From assembly GCA_945787265.1 (NCBI GenBank), contig CALZHS010000113.1:1-6137 (forward strand): DNA of 6,137 nt. Reading direction: 5' to 3'. The position numbers and the translations under genes are program-made. The notes beneath the pieces were generated by a model. The model did not search any database, was not told the DNA's origin, and worked only from the letters and a program-made list of their open reading frames with translations. Of the stretch, positions 5,267 to 6,137 are shown in pieces (the stretch's first letter is position 1; each line of letters opens with the position of its first letter). Source of the stretch: an uncultured Gammaproteobacteria bacterium. Its GTDB lineage: Bacteria; Pseudomonadota; Gammaproteobacteria; GCA-001735895.

Positions 5267-6137
5267 CTACTTTAGTGCCTCTCTCAAGGCCGCTATGTGC
5301 TCCGGCCCCAGGCCGCAGCAGCCTCCGACCATACGCACGCCACTGTCCACCCAGGTTTGCGCGATTTGCGCGAGTTTTTCGGGTTCGACGATATCGATAA
5401 ATTGCCAGTTGGGCATCGTGAAATAGCCGGATTCAGGATAGATGCCGATTGGCCCTTTCCAGTGCCGTTTGACGATGGCAAGTGCCTCTTCGACGTCCGT
5501 AATCGGAGTGTGCATGATGTTCATCATCATTGCCGTGTAGCCGGACAGCGCTATAACGAGATTTTCAAATTCAAGCGCGGCGTCATCGAAAACCGATAAC
5601 GTCGAGCATTCCGGAAATTTTTTAGCGCTCATGCCGATCCACAGCGGTAATCCAAGTTCCCGGATCGCATCGATAACGGCGACCGAAAACTCGATTTGCT
5701 CGCACATCTCAAGCGCCAACAAGTCAACCCCGGCTTCGGCCAGGATCTCAGCCTGCTCTCGCGCCGAACGACCTACTGCTTCCGGTTGGCACCATCGAGG
5801 GTCGTCGGCGGGCGCCCATTCGCAGATTGAACCTGCAACGGCGACCGGCCCGTTAGCCAGGTTATCGCGAGCCGTTTTTGCCAGCCTCACCGCTTCGGTA
5901 TTGATGATCCCGACGAGGTCGCCGTAACCTGCCGGTTCGAGCATGTGTCGTGCGGCGGCGAAGGTATTCGCAATAATGACTTCCGCGCCGGCCTGAATAA
6001 AAGCCTCGTGTGCGCGGATAACGGCTTCGGGGTGCGATAAAACCGCACGACCACTCCAGACTTTACCGTCCATTGGAACACCGCTTCGTTGTAGTTGCGT
6101 ACCCATGCCGCCGTCGATAATGACCGGCGCCGCGCCA
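5267..6137 (-). CDS. Homocysteine S-methyltransferase family protein, start outside window
   Basis: The frame stays open to the window edge: codons upstream of the Met at 6106 encode APVIIDGG, joining MGTQLQRSG to give the family's N-terminal DGGMGT motif. That Met is internal, and about 289 residues are visible. These enzymes move a methyl group from a donor (betaine, S-methylmethionine or similar) to homocysteine in a TIM barrel with a zinc site. Seen here are HPEAVIRAHEAFIQAGAEVI..NTF, VAGSI, AGVDLLALE, IGIYPESG and the C-terminal VGGCCGLGPEHI with two zinc cysteines (codons 5315-5320). The third zinc Cys, normally in an N-C motif, is replaced: the frame reads MMNIMHTP (Asn at 5519-5521, His at 5510-5512). 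So the metal site is altered or His is a substitute. The gene is convergent with the hydrolase pair, 25 bp away. The methyl donor cannot be assigned. Confidence 0.85.
   Translation of the reverse strand, partial: GAAPVIIDGGMGTQLQRSGVPMDGKVWSGRAVLSHPEAVIRAHEAFIQAGAEVIIANTFAAARHMLEPAGYGDLVGIINTEAVRLAKTARDNLANGPVAVAGSICEWAPADDPRWCQPEAVGRSAREQAEILAEAGVDLLALEMCEQIEFSVAVIDAIRELGLPLWIGMSAKKFPECSTLSVFDDAALEFENLVIALSGYTAMMMNIMHTPITDVEEALAIVKRHWKGPIGIYPESGYFTMPNWQFIDIVEPEKLAQIAQTWVDSGVRMVGGCCGLGPEHIAALREALK

Overview
The window looks like ordinary chromosomal DNA of a Gram-negative bacterium, probably a gammaproteobacterium. The basis is three proteins with Sec-type signal peptides, sigma70-like promoters, ATG or GTG starts with Shine-Dalgarno sites, and dispersed palindromic repeats between genes. 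The taxon is an inference; no RNA gene or marker gene is present. I find no phage, insertion sequence, CRISPR array or RNA gene.

Layout. Positions 1-320 are non-coding and hold copy 1 of a three-hairpin repeat. On the minus strand at 321-857 is an exported protein with an intradiol-dioxygenase-like fold that appears to have lost most of its iron ligands. It is divergent from an iron-containing alcohol dehydrogenase (1091-2257, plus). Their shared control region (858-1090) carries a promoter for each gene and a perfect 14-bp palindrome. Copy 2 of the repeat (2291-2414) lies where the dehydrogenase converges with a small, AT-richer exported protein of unknown function (2491-2982, minus). Upstream of that gene on the same strand is an exported protein that resembles a carbohydrate-binding-module jelly roll (3066-3746, minus).

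A second divergent control region (3747-4073) has a good promoter for the jelly-roll gene, a 10-bp-period direct repeat over its -35 box, a possible 32-residue small ORF and a promoter for the next unit. That unit is a probable two-gene operon: a metallo-beta-lactamase-fold hydrolase (4074-4844) and a 131-residue unknown protein that starts one base after its stop (4846-5241). It converges on a homocysteine S-methyltransferase-family gene (5267 to beyond 6137, minus), whose start lies outside the window and which seems to lack one of the three usual zinc cysteines.

How the genes relate. The only pair with a strong sequence argument for joint function is the hydrolase and its 131-residue partner. 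The rest look like independent transcription units. No complete new system can be shown from sequence alone. The best leads are the hydrolase/unknown pair, the ligand-poor intradiol-like protein, the altered methyltransferase zinc site, and the regulatory repeats.
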